This document shows positions 1-7,096 of a stretch of 34,554 nucleotides of DNA, piece after piece; within the stretch, counting starts at the first letter, position 1, and every line of letters starts with the position of its first letter. The stretch comes from Planctomycetota bacterium (GTDB lineage Bacteria > Planctomycetota > Brocadiia > Brocadiales > Brocadiaceae): NCBI GenBank assembly GCA_016873165.1, contig VGXV01000033.1, forward strand, positions 1-34,554, given 5' to 3'. Under the pieces are notes generated by a model. It made no database searches and had not been told where the DNA came from. It worked only from the letters and a program-made list of their open reading frames with translations. Position numbers and translations under genes: made by a program.

Positions 1-146
1 GTATTTTGTTACTACTAACAGGCAAGCAAGGAAATACAGGGTATAGACTATTTTGTAATATACCTTTACAAGGTAAGGGCAAGATAAATTCGCCGCTTTT
101 TGCAACCTTCAAACACAGACGACTTTAAGGGTGCATTATGATGGTT

Positions 147-262
147 TCAGTGTGTGTGAAAATCGGTGTTAAATGTCCTGGCGCTTATCATCCCCCGGTC
201 TGCAACCACGCAAAACTGTCCAATAGAAAACCGGCCACGTATACGGTCTACCACTGGAATAC
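147..262 (-). pseudogene. IS1634-type transposase fragment
   Basis: Read in the minus frame that ends at the TGA at 147-149, this stretch encodes about 37 residues containing IPVVDRIRGRFSIGQF followed by CVVADRGMISA. The VADRGMxS block is the hallmark around the second catalytic Asp of IS1634/IS4-family DDE transposases. Nothing of the first Asp or the catalytic Glu region is present, so this is an internal relic. It is fused directly, in another frame, to the truncated toxin gene. The family assignment rests on a short but distinctive motif. Confidence 0.72.
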
Positions 263-375
263 GGATGAAATGGATTTTTTCTCCATGTTTCGTAAGTTTT
301 CTTCACCTGGTGTTTAATATCTTTGGTAAGCCTTCTATATACTTTCCAGAAGGAAGGCAATGTTTTTGAATTCAT
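262..375 (-). pseudogene. Truncated RelE/ParE-like toxin gene
   Basis: The first 38 codons (MNSKTLPSFWKVYRRLTKDI, then a KTYETWRKNPFHP block) resemble the N-terminal helices of small RelE/ParE-like toxins, which normally run to about 85-95 residues and finish with beta strands carrying the catalytic residues. After codon 38 the reading frame continues out of frame into a transposase fragment and stops at 169, giving a 68-residue chimera. The start overlaps the antitoxin stop as ATGA, typical of a coupled toxin-antitoxin pair. The catalytic half is missing, so the toxin is very probably inactive. The toxin family name is inferred from motif memory. Confidence 0.65.
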
Positions 376-602
376 AATTTCTCGTAATTAAATTCTTGCG
401 TTTTACCTTCGGATATTTCTTTTCTAATCCCTTTTGCTATTTTTGATAATTTTGATTGTGTGTCTCTGAATTTATTATCCCACCCAATTTCATCTTCTAA
501 GTCCGCAATATATTCTCTCAAATGCGCTGCTATGTTTTCCTGCTGATTTTCTGGTAATAATTCAATCATTTTGATTATTGTGGCCATTGTTGAAGATGGC
601 AT
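372..602 (-). CDS. Putative antitoxin (orphaned)
   Basis: This is a 76-residue acidic, helical protein starting MPSSTMATIIKMIELLPENQ. The start is preceded by GGAGG at suitable spacing; the longer reading frame back to 722 has no such site. The pattern (Leu-Pro-Glu repeat region, central IADLEDEIGWDNKF, C-terminal KEISEGKTQEF) resembles small antitoxins paired with RelE/ParE-like toxins. Its stop overlaps the ATG of the truncated toxin by four bases (ATGA), implying original translational coupling. Because the toxin is broken, the antitoxin is probably a surviving orphan. It could still repress its own promoter or cross-neutralise related toxins elsewhere. No DNA-binding fold can be recognised with certainty. 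Confidence 0.6.
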   Translation of the reverse strand: MPSSTMATIIKMIELLPENQQENIAAHLREYIADLEDEIGWDNKFRDTQSKLSKIAKGIRKEISEGKTQEFNYEKL

Positions 603-747
603 GGTAAAAATCCTCCATTTTGTATTTTGGCTCGATAGTAAAATCAACTGTAGTTTAAACATTTCATGCAATTTAATCAACACTGTTTTCTCTTTACATG
701 GCACGTTTGCAGCACAACGCAAAGCCTGTTGAATAGACTGAGTGGTA

Positions 748-814
748 ATGGAATATCACAAATCAAAAAGCGGGGGCAACCTTATTCTTTATGGTGGTTG
801 TTTGTCGGAGAAAT
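748..814 (+). repeat. Inverted copy of RAYT 5' end
   Basis: This plus-strand segment starts ATGGAATATCACAAATCAAA and aligns over about 65 bases with the first codons of the minus-strand RAYT fragment (954 down to about 888), at roughly 80 per cent identity with a small indel that shifts the frame. The two arms form a large imperfect palindrome head-to-head with an inner segment of about 75 bases. It is a relic of two opposed RAYT copies or of a fold-back duplication. Confidence 0.7.
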
Positions 815-954
815 GGATGGTGGGTGGTCACATGCAGAAAGGCCTCCTTTATCAGCGCCACATTTGCTTCGTGACACAGAATCTTATTCCGCCGATACGT
901 CACCACCGTAAAAAAGAAGGTTGCCCCCGGTGTTTTTGATCTGCGATATTGCAT
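800..954 (-). pseudogene. RAYT (TnpA_REP, IS200-like) fragment
   Basis: The minus-strand reading frame opens MQYRRSKTPGATFFFTVVTY and continues through EAFLHVTTHHPF. This is the typical N-terminus of REP-associated tyrosine transposases (Y1, IS200/IS605-like). Only about 48 residues remain. The HUH catalytic motif and the Tyr are absent, because an inverted copy of the gene's own 5' end follows directly. REP-like palindromes lie close by (1037, 1237, 3138), the expected targets of such enzymes. It is non-functional as it stands. Confidence 0.75.
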
Positions 955-1036
955 TGCTTTCCTGCTGGTTCCATAAGGTTGAGTAAGGTAAGTGGAAATC
1001 CAACGTTAGCCATTTGTGGCATTGTACAGGTATAAA

Positions 1037-1067
1037 GTAGGTTGGGTTGAGTGAAGCGAAACCCAAC
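1037..1067 (+). repeat. REP-like palindromic repeat, left copy
   Basis: This 31-base unit begins GTAGGTTGGGTTGAGTGAAG and ends CGAAACCCAAC. It can fold by pairing GTTGGGTTand AACCCAAC. It is perfectly complementary to 1237-1267. Units of this GGTTGGGTTT...CTCAACCCAACC type are widespread intergenic REP elements associated with RAYT transposases, and a RAYT relic sits about 80 bases away. Confidence 0.8.
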
Positions 1068-1091
1068 GGCAACCTCAAACCAACCAGGTTA

Positions 1092-1175
1092 GAGGCATGG
1101 CCAGCATCGGGGCGACGTGGGTTGAGAGGCCGTTGTTGCCCAAGATGTGGCATTTTCACATCTTGGCAAACGCTT
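1092..1175 (-). pseudogene. Relic of an Fe-S flavoprotein gene 3' region
   Basis: On the minus strand this segment reads VCQDVK, then after a 2-base frameshift KCHILGNNGLSTHVAPML. The complete gene at 3228-5309 has ACDEIK and KCHILGNVGRGFSTRIAPMM at the corresponding place, in its C-terminal ferredoxin domain. The similarity covers some 25 codons and includes one frameshift and a deletion, so this is a decayed fragment of a paralogous gene. It lies between two inverted REP-like repeats. Confidence 0.7.
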
Positions 1176-1236
1176 AGCGTCAGTTGGGTTGTGCAAGGAG
1201 ACATTCAACAATAACAGTTTGTTGCATTCAAACAAT

Positions 1237-1267
1237 GTTGGGTTTCGCTTCACTCAACCCAACCTAC
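1237..1267 (-). repeat. REP-like palindromic repeat, right copy
   Basis: This is the exact reverse complement of the 31-base unit at 1037-1067. The pair flanks about 170 bases that contain the ferredoxin-domain gene relic. Together with the RAYT fragment upstream this looks like a REP doublet (BIME-like) structure. Confidence 0.8.
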
Positions 1268-1320
1268 CCGGCTATCCGGCTGCGGGATTGTCGTTAAAAA
1301 TCACCCTCGTGGCAGAGGGT

Positions 1321-2256
1321 TTACAAGAAATTGGGATGTACTCCTTGCGATTGCGGCAGACGATACACGGTAGTCCCAACAGTCCAAAGATGGTTGAAAT
1401 AGCCTTCGAAGATGTGAGACAAATCTGCAATGGAAGAATCAGCAGGAACACCTTTGATTTTGTGGTATTTCCCTTCTCCCCATTGATAATCATCGTACTT
1501 CAGCCCTCCCCAGCGACAAAATCCTACGTAATAAACCACATGTGGTTTGTTTGCCTTGAATCCATGAACAAAAGGAAGTTCATTATAGGTCTTGATTTCT
1601 ATTTCCAACCCTTTCAACTGCGTTTTCATATTGGTCAGAATAGTTTTGATTTTGTCCAAAGAAATCTTGGCACTCGAACACATTCCTTGTATTTCGTTTA
1701 CAGCACCCTCTGCCAGATTTCTCATTTCCGTAAATTCACCAGTCAACATAAGTAAACGGTACTTTATCTTTTTGTTTGTTCCATACGGTTCCAAAATTTT
1801 GCCACGGATATATTCCCAAGCGACTTGCATATCAAGACCGAGGTGATCAATCTCAACGAACTGTATTGAAGAAACGTTGCTCAACTCCCGTTGGTATTCT
1901 GTCATGCAGTCCAACAAATAAAATGGGCGATCGAGGTTAGCAACAAGGCCACCGACTTGGTCTTGCAGTTCTCGACCTTCGCGGCGTACCTGTAGAAGGG
2001 CTTCATCGAGTTCGATCTTGATTTCCTTATTTTGTTCGGACAGGATCAAAATAAGTGCTGTTACCAAAACTAGGGCTGGAAGCTGTTCCACGGGGGGAAT
2101 GAAGTGATCCAGAAAGGAAACAAACGCACAAACAATCCAAAAGGCAATAGCGACATAAGCTCCGAATGTAGAAACAAAATTTCGAATTTTTCTCTTTGCA
2201 TTTTCAAATCTACTTAGTGGTTTCTGGGGAGTTAGTTCACGGGGGGACATACTCAT
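1321..2256 (-). CDS. Unknown two-TM, coiled-coil protein
   Basis: I do not recognise a family for this 311-residue protein. After a short basic N-terminus there are two hydrophobic segments at about residues 30-50 and 58-75 with a brief loop between, so both ends probably face the cytoplasm. A charged helical stretch follows (about 76-105). Then comes a mixed domain including QFVEIDHLGLDMQVAWEY, a second amphipathic helical stretch (about 175-220), and a Tyr/Trp-rich C-terminus ending near HLWTVGTTVYRLP. The start codon overlaps the stop of the upstream glycerophosphodiesterase gene (ATGA), so the two are co-translated and may work on the same membrane-related substrate. It is bounded downstream by REP-like repeats. 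Its placement in a repeat-rich region suggests accessory status. Confidence 0.7.
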   Translation of the reverse strand: MSMSPRELTPQKPLSRFENAKRKIRNFVSTFGAYVAIAFWIVCAFVSFLDHFIPPVEQLPALVLVTALILILSEQNKEIKIELDEALLQVRREGRELQDQVGGLVANLDRPFYLLDCMTEYQRELSNVSSIQFVEIDHLGLDMQVAWEYIRGKILEPYGTNKKIKYRLLMLTGEFTEMRNLAEGAVNEIQGMCSSAKISLDKIKTILTNMKTQLKGLEIEIKTYNELPFVHGFKANKPHVVYYVGFCRWGGLKYDDYQWGEGKYHKIKGVPADSSIADLSHIFEGYFNHLWTVGTTVYRLPQSQGVHPNFL

Positions 2257-2927
2257 GACATTCTTCTAATTAAGTATTCAGGACTATCGGTGATGATACC
2301 ATCGACTTTCCACCCGACCAGACACCGATGTTCACTGGGAGTCGTTGCCCCATAGACAAAATTACGCAGACCGCAGGCCGTGCTTTGCGCGACTAAGTCG
2401 GCATCTAAGGTTTCCCAGCACCATACGATAGTGTTCACATGAGGATCGTTTGGTATCCAGTTCGAACGCGAGCGCAGGTCTAAAGGCCGATGTGCCACCA
2501 GAATTCCGCAGTCCACAGCAATACGCCGACCGACTTCTGCTATCACCGGATGCCAGAATGATGTTATTAGTAAACGTCTTGTCGAAAGATACTTGCCCAA
2601 AATGGTTATAGTTACATCCAGTGCTGAGGGCGTTTTGATCTCCAGATTCCACAGGATACTCTTTTTGCCTGGCAGTGGAAGCTGCAAGGCTTCTTCCAAA
2701 GTAGGAACCGGGTAACCCATAACAGTACTTAACTCGGCATTACTGAGACACGACACCTCTCTACCATCCGGCGTTAAGCGGTCATGAAACAGAATGGGTA
2801 CCTTATCAGCACTCAGACGGATATCAGTCTCAATGCCATCTACCCCCATGATAATCGCCTCTCGAAAAGCTTCCAAGGTGTTTTCTGGAGCACGACTGTG
2901 GTAACCACGATGACTCAAAATAAGCAT
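2253..2927 (-). CDS. Glycerophosphodiester phosphodiesterase family protein
   Basis: This 224-residue protein is of the GDPD/UgpQ family, which hydrolyses glycerophosphodiesters to glycerol-3-phosphate and an alcohol. The metal and catalytic signatures are visible: His6-Arg7 in LSHRGYH, Glu15 in APENT, Glu33 and Asp35 in GIETDIRLS, His48-Asp49 in ILFHD, a Glu-x-Lys pair in NLEIKTP, and the closing VDGIITDSPEYL motif. There is no signal peptide, so it acts in the cytoplasm. Length fits compact bacterial GDPDs. The ribosome site before the ATG is weak. Its last codons overlap the start of an unknown membrane protein, forming a two-gene unit. The exact substrate cannot be told. Confidence 0.9.
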   Translation of the reverse strand: MLILSHRGYHSRAPENTLEAFREAIIMGVDGIETDIRLSADKVPILFHDRLTPDGREVSCLSNAELSTVMGYPVPTLEEALQLPLPGKKSILWNLEIKTPSALDVTITILGKYLSTRRLLITSFWHPVIAEVGRRIAVDCGILVAHRPLDLRSRSNWIPNDPHVNTIVWCWETLDADLVAQSTACGLRNFVYGATTPSEHRCLVGWKVDGIITDSPEYLIRRMS

Positions 2928-3227
2928 ACAGAATCACTCTCAGTCAGCATTGTCCGGTTAGGAAATTGCTTAATAGTGGTATCAGAAAAAAAATAACGTA
3001 AGGTACATCTTGGCTTTGACATCAACAATCTATCCCATCTAAAATATTTTTCACTGATGGCAAAACGGATTAACATCCCTTTGCCATCCAGATACTCTCA
3101 CCAGGCCAAACCGGAGTTATGTACCGCATTACCACCCAGGTTGGGTGGGTGGAGCGAAACGAAACCCAACCCTTTTTGAATACCACGAACAATTGGTGTT
3201 GAATTTCGCCTTGCTCCATCCAAACTT
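2928..3227. other. Intergenic spacer with one REP-like unit
   Basis: No gene is visible in these 300 bases. The spacer lies upstream of the glycerophosphodiesterase gene and downstream of the Fe-S flavoprotein gene, both on the minus strand. It should therefore hold the promoter of the former, but I could not pick a convincing -35/-10 pair. A REP-like palindrome occupies 3138-3173. Confidence 0.6.
3138..3173 (+). repeat. REP-like palindrome
   Basis: Arms GGTTGGGT (3139-3146) and ACCCAACC (3164-3171) enclose GGGTGGAGCGAAACGAA. It is a degenerate relative of the perfect units at 1037 and 1237. It lies about 55 bases beyond the stop of the Fe-S flavoprotein gene, where it could act as a transcript-end hairpin. 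Confidence 0.65.
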
Positions 3228-5309
3228 CTACCCATGCACCTTCATCAAATAAACCTCCCTATTCAACCTCACCCCCGCCGTTGGGCAAACGTTGACGCAT
3301 TCTTCACAGCCATCACAGTGGGTTTGGGCTAATGGGATGTTCATCATCGGAGCAATACGGGTGGAGAAACCACGCCCGACGTTGCCAAGGATGTGGCATT
3401 TCTTGATCTCGTCGCAGGCGCGCACACAAGCATTGCAATTGATGCATTTGTGGGTTTCTATCTTTATCTTTTCGTGAGAAAAATCGGTTTTGAAGGTGCG
3501 CATTGCGCCCTCGTATAGTTTCTGATCAGCATTGTATTTCTGAGAATGCTTTTTGAGCAGACAAATATCGGCTACGTTGCAGCCGCATTCCAGACAGCGG
3601 TTAGCTTCTGTGGCCATCTCGTTTTGTGTAAATCCTTGTTCTACTTCTTCAAAATTGCCTTCTCGTTTATTAACCGGCAGTAAATCGATCTCTCTGCGTG
3701 CGCCTGTTTTAAATGCTTTAAACATTTCCGGAGGTAAAGTATCCAGATCGCCCGGATAGGAACTAAAGCGTACTTCTTCACCAACAACCGCTGCCCCTGC
3801 AAATAACTGGTTAATGGACTGGGCAACCTTTCTCCCATCGGCCACGGCGCGCACGGCGAGATCTGGGCCATTGTAACAGTCTCCGGCAACAAAGATTTTT
3901 GGATTGCCAACGGTTTGATAGGTCTTTCCTTTTATATCAAATAAGCCCCATTTATTTACAGAAATGCTTTTTACAAAAGAAAAATCCGTCTTCTGGCCGA
4001 TGGCCATAATGATTGAGTCTGCTTCAATGGAAAATTCGCTGCCTTCTTTAACTACAGGTCGCCTTCTCCCGCTTTCGTCTGGTTCGCTCAACTCCATTCT
4101 TACGCAGGTAATTTTTAGTCCCTTACCTGATTTTTCTATCTTTGTAGGATTGGTCAATACCTGAATATCCACCCCTTCGTCTTTTGCATCGCGGACTTCG
4201 GCATGGTGCGCAGGCATTTCTTTTTCTGTTCGCCGGTATACTATCGTTGCTTTTGCTCCGAGTCTTACAGAAGCCCTGGCGGCATCCATCGCAGTGCTTC
4301 CTCCCCCTGCTACTACAACCCGCTTCCCGACATTTACCGTTTCATATTTCGCCAGTTTTTCCAGCAAATCGATACCGGAGAGAACTCCCGGCAAATCTTC
4401 GCCTTCTATTTTCATTGACGATGCTTTGGAAGCCCCTACCGCCAGGAGCACGGCATCGGAATTTTTCATAATTGTGTCAAAATCAATATCTTTCCCCACT
4501 TCCGTATTGTATTGAACGTTTATGCCCAATTGTTCTATTATGGCATCGCCTTCTAAGTCCATAACATTTTCAGGAAGCCGGTAGTATGGGATTCCGTAAC
4601 GGAGCATTCCTCCGTGTTTCGGGTGCCGTTCATATATCGTTACTTCATGCCCCTGTAATCTAAGATAGTATGCCGCGGAAAGTCCGGCAGGTCCAGCGCC
4701 TATAATCGTCACCTTTTTGCCGGTAGATTTTTGCGGAGGTTTCGGCAGGAAAGGACCGCCCTGTTTTTCTTCCATTTCAGCGATAAAACGTTTTTGTATG
4801 CCAATTAATACTGCCTTGTCAACCTTTTGACGGCGACAGACTGTTTCGCACGGCCTCGGACAGACACGGCCCAAAACGTTTGGAAAGGGAACCTTTTCCC
4901 TTATAAGATTTGCGGCTTCTTTGTAAAGTCCCCTAGCTTCCAAAAAGAGGAAACCCTGTATATCGATATTTGCGGGGCATCCCTTTTGATTACACGGGGC
5001 GTAACAATCCCCAAAATGATCGGAAAGCAGCAGGTCTAATGATGCCTTCCGCGATTCACTGACTTTATTATTTTCCAGTTCCACCACCATGCCATTTTCA
5101 AGTTTTGTGGAGCAGGCAGGAACCATTCCCCCGCGCCCACTTTTCAGTTCTACGGTACAAACCCAACAACCGGCATAATGTGATAATTTATCGTTATGGC
5201 AAAGTGTCGGAATTTCCACACCAAGTTTTTTCGCGGCATCCAAAATAGTTGTGCCCGTATCGAACTGGTGCGGCTTTCCATCAATGGTCACATTAACTTT
5301 ATTTGACAT
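3228..5309 (-). CDS. NfnB/GltD-like flavoprotein with NuoG-type and ferredoxin domains
   Basis: This is a 693-residue fusion. Residues 1-75 form a [2Fe-2S] ferredoxin (Cys37, 48, 51, 66). Residues 95-175 carry the GltD/NfnB N-terminal cluster cysteines (102, 106, 111, 150, 154, 158). Residues 198-530 are the two-dinucleotide flavoprotein core, with FAD motif GAGPAGLSAAYY, NADPH-type motif GGGSTAMDAARAS and the closing FAD motif GDCYNGPDLAVRA. The C-terminus has CLECGC and two [4Fe-4S] motifs (CINCNACVRAC, CDGCEECVNVCP). With the NuoE- and NuoF-like genes upstream, this matches the layout of Bfu/Stn-type transhydrogenases, where the NfnB-like subunit handles NADP(H) and the NuoF-like subunit NAD(H). 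The complex would be cytoplasmic. The gene follows the NuoF-like gene by 2 bases. Alternatives are a formate-dehydrogenase-linked module or a stand-alone NAD(P) oxidoreductase. Domain calls are firm; the bifurcating role is inferred. Confidence 0.9.
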   Translation of the reverse strand: MSNKVNVTIDGKPHQFDTGTTILDAAKKLGVEIPTLCHNDKLSHYAGCWVCTVELKSGRGGMVPACSTKLENGMVVELENNKVSESRKASLDLLLSDHFGDCYAPCNQKGCPANIDIQGFLFLEARGLYKEAANLIREKVPFPNVLGRVCPRPCETVCRRQKVDKAVLIGIQKRFIAEMEEKQGGPFLPKPPQKSTGKKVTIIGAGPAGLSAAYYLRLQGHEVTIYERHPKHGGMLRYGIPYYRLPENVMDLEGDAIIEQLGINVQYNTEVGKDIDFDTIMKNSDAVLLAVGASKASSMKIEGEDLPGVLSGIDLLEKLAKYETVNVGKRVVVAGGGSTAMDAARASVRLGAKATIVYRRTEKEMPAHHAEVRDAKDEGVDIQVLTNPTKIEKSGKGLKITCVRMELSEPDESGRRRPVVKEGSEFSIEADSIIMAIGQKTDFSFVKSISVNKWGLFDIKGKTYQTVGNPKIFVAGDCYNGPDLAVRAVADGRKVAQSINQLFAGAAVVGEEVRFSSYPGDLDTLPPEMFKAFKTGARREIDLLPVNKREGNFEEVEQGFTQNEMATEANRCLECGCNVADICLLKKHSQKYNADQKLYEGAMRTFKTDFSHEKIKIETHKCINCNACVRACDEIKKCHILGNVGRGFSTRIAPMMNIPLAQTHCDGCEECVNVCPTAGVRLNREVYLMKVHG

Positions 5310-5311
5310 GG

Positions 5312-7096
5312 TTATCCCTTAAAAATAGCATTAAATTTACAAACTTCATAACACATTCCACACTTAATACAGAGTTTCTGATCAATATGATGTACCTTTT
5401 TAGTCTCTCCCGATATGGCATTAACAGGACAGTTTTTAAAGCATAGGTGGCAGCCAGTACAATCTTTTTCAATAACAGAAAAGTTAATCAAATCTTTACA
5501 GACAGCCGCCCTGCATTTTTTATCTTTAATATGTTCTTCGTATTCGTCTCTGAAATATTTGATCGTTGTAACGATGGGATTTGGGGCTGTTTTGCCAAGC
5601 CCGCAGAGAGAAAGGTCTTTTACTTTCGCCGAAAGATCCTCCAATTCCTTTAAGTCATCCATACTGCCTTTTCCGGCGCTGATTTTTTCTAGTATTTCCA
5701 GTAATCGCATCGTTCCGACACGGCAGAAGGTACATTTCCCGCAAGATTCTTTTTGCGTAAAAGTCAGGAAAAATTTTGCCACATCCACGATACAGGTATC
5801 TTCATCCATGACCACCATGCCACCAGAACCCATAATTGCGCCTGTCGCGGCAATGCTTTCATAATCTACCGGTGTATCAAGCAAATTTTCCGGAACACAA
5901 CCACCGGAAGGTCCGCCCAATTGAACAGCCTTAAATGGTTTTCCTGAAGAGGTGCCTCCCCCTATGGTATAGATAATATCGCGCAAAGGAATACCCATAT
6001 CCACTTCGACGAGGCCGCCCTTGGCAATCTTTCCCGCTACGGAAAATACCTTTGTACCTTTACTTTTTGCGGTACCGTAAGAGGCATAAGCCGCGGAGCC
6101 ATTATTAATGATCCATGGGACTGAGGCCAGGGTTTCTACGTTATTAATATTTGTAGGATATTTCCAGAGTCCCGATACGGCGGGGAATGGAGGTCTTAAC
6201 CGGGGATTTCCCCGTTCTCCTTCAATGGAAGCAATAAGCGCAGTTTCTTCGCCGCATACAAATGCGCCTGCACCTTCTTTGATTTTCAGATGAAATGAAA
6301 AATCGGTATTGAGTATCTTATCTCCCAGAAAATTTCTTTCCGTTGCCTGGGCAATAGCTATTTTCAGACGCTTTATCGCCAGCGGATACTCGGCGCGCAC
6401 ATAAATATAACCATAGTGTGCTCCAATTGCATAACCCCCTATAATTAACCCTTCAATCACCCTGTGCGGGTCGCTTTCCAGCACCGCGCGATCCATAAAC
6501 GCGCCAGGGTCTCCCTCATCGGCATTGCAAATCATATATTTCTTTTCCGCCTGACTGTTTCTGGCAAATTGCCATTTGGTGCCTGTTGGAAATCCAGCGC
6601 CGCCGCGACCTCTCAGGCCAGATGCCTTCATTTCCTCGATTACCTGCTCGGGTGTCATTGAGGTTAAAACCTTTTTAATAGCCATGTAGCCTCCCTTTTC
6701 TAAATAGGGAGCAATGTCATCAGGGTCAATAACCCCGCAATTTTCAAGAACTATCTTGTGTTGTTTTAAACGAAAACTTTCCTTTTTGTCCGGTTTACGG
6801 GAATCTTCAATAACAAATTTTTCGTCTATTGATTTCCGGGTCAGGAGCGGCTCAAGCACTTTGTCTACATCTTTTTTATGGATGTTTCCCAGCATCAGGT
6901 GATCGCCGTCCGGGTAAAATACTTCCATGATAGGTTCTTTAAAACACATGCCGTTGCATGATGTATGGCTTAATTTGGTATTGGCGTGACTTTTTGTTTT
7001 TGCGGCCAATTCTTCATAGAGGTCTTTGGCACCGGCCGCTATGCCACAGCTTCCCAAACCCACTACGAGTCGGATATGCCCATTATTCTTTCCCAT
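5312..7096 (-). CDS. NuoF/HydB-like NADH-binding subunit
   Basis: The protein has 594 residues. The N-terminal thioredoxin-like [2Fe-2S] domain has Cys17, 47 and 51 (GSCGIAAGA, TSCNGMC). The NuoF core shows the NADH loop GRGGAGFPTGTKW and the FMN motif CNADEGDPGAFMDR, then an SLBB domain. Its [4Fe-4S] site is ESCGKCTFCRVGT plus a distal Cys in SLCGLG. A CRAAVC motif matches the extra zinc-like site of BfuB/HydB subunits. The C-terminal 2x[4Fe-4S] ferredoxin reads CTGCHLCFKNCP and CIKCGMCYEVC. These last two elements separate it from plain complex I NuoF and point to the bifurcating HydABC/Stn family. It overlaps the NuoE-like gene by 14 bases and is followed at 2 bases by the NfnB-like gene. 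Confidence 0.92.
   Translation of the reverse strand: MGKNNGHIRLVVGLGSCGIAAGAKDLYEELAAKTKSHANTKLSHTSCNGMCFKEPIMEVFYPDGDHLMLGNIHKKDVDKVLEPLLTRKSIDEKFVIEDSRKPDKKESFRLKQHKIVLENCGVIDPDDIAPYLEKGGYMAIKKVLTSMTPEQVIEEMKASGLRGRGGAGFPTGTKWQFARNSQAEKKYMICNADEGDPGAFMDRAVLESDPHRVIEGLIIGGYAIGAHYGYIYVRAEYPLAIKRLKIAIAQATERNFLGDKILNTDFSFHLKIKEGAGAFVCGEETALIASIEGERGNPRLRPPFPAVSGLWKYPTNINNVETLASVPWIINNGSAAYASYGTAKSKGTKVFSVAGKIAKGGLVEVDMGIPLRDIIYTIGGGTSSGKPFKAVQLGGPSGGCVPENLLDTPVDYESIAATGAIMGSGGMVVMDEDTCIVDVAKFFLTFTQKESCGKCTFCRVGTMRLLEILEKISAGKGSMDDLKELEDLSAKVKDLSLCGLGKTAPNPIVTTIKYFRDEYEEHIKDKKCRAAVCKDLINFSVIEKDCTGCHLCFKNCPVNAISGETKKVHHIDQKLCIKCGMCYEVCKFNAIFKG

Noticed and set aside
1-146. First 146 bases examined for a gene end or RNA gene.
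   Set aside because: No coding pattern, tRNA-like fold or terminator could be supported.
1147-1755. 202-codon plus-strand frame antisense to the two-TM protein.
   Set aside because: It runs through a REP unit and the antisense of a coherent protein with TM helices; its composition is not protein-like.
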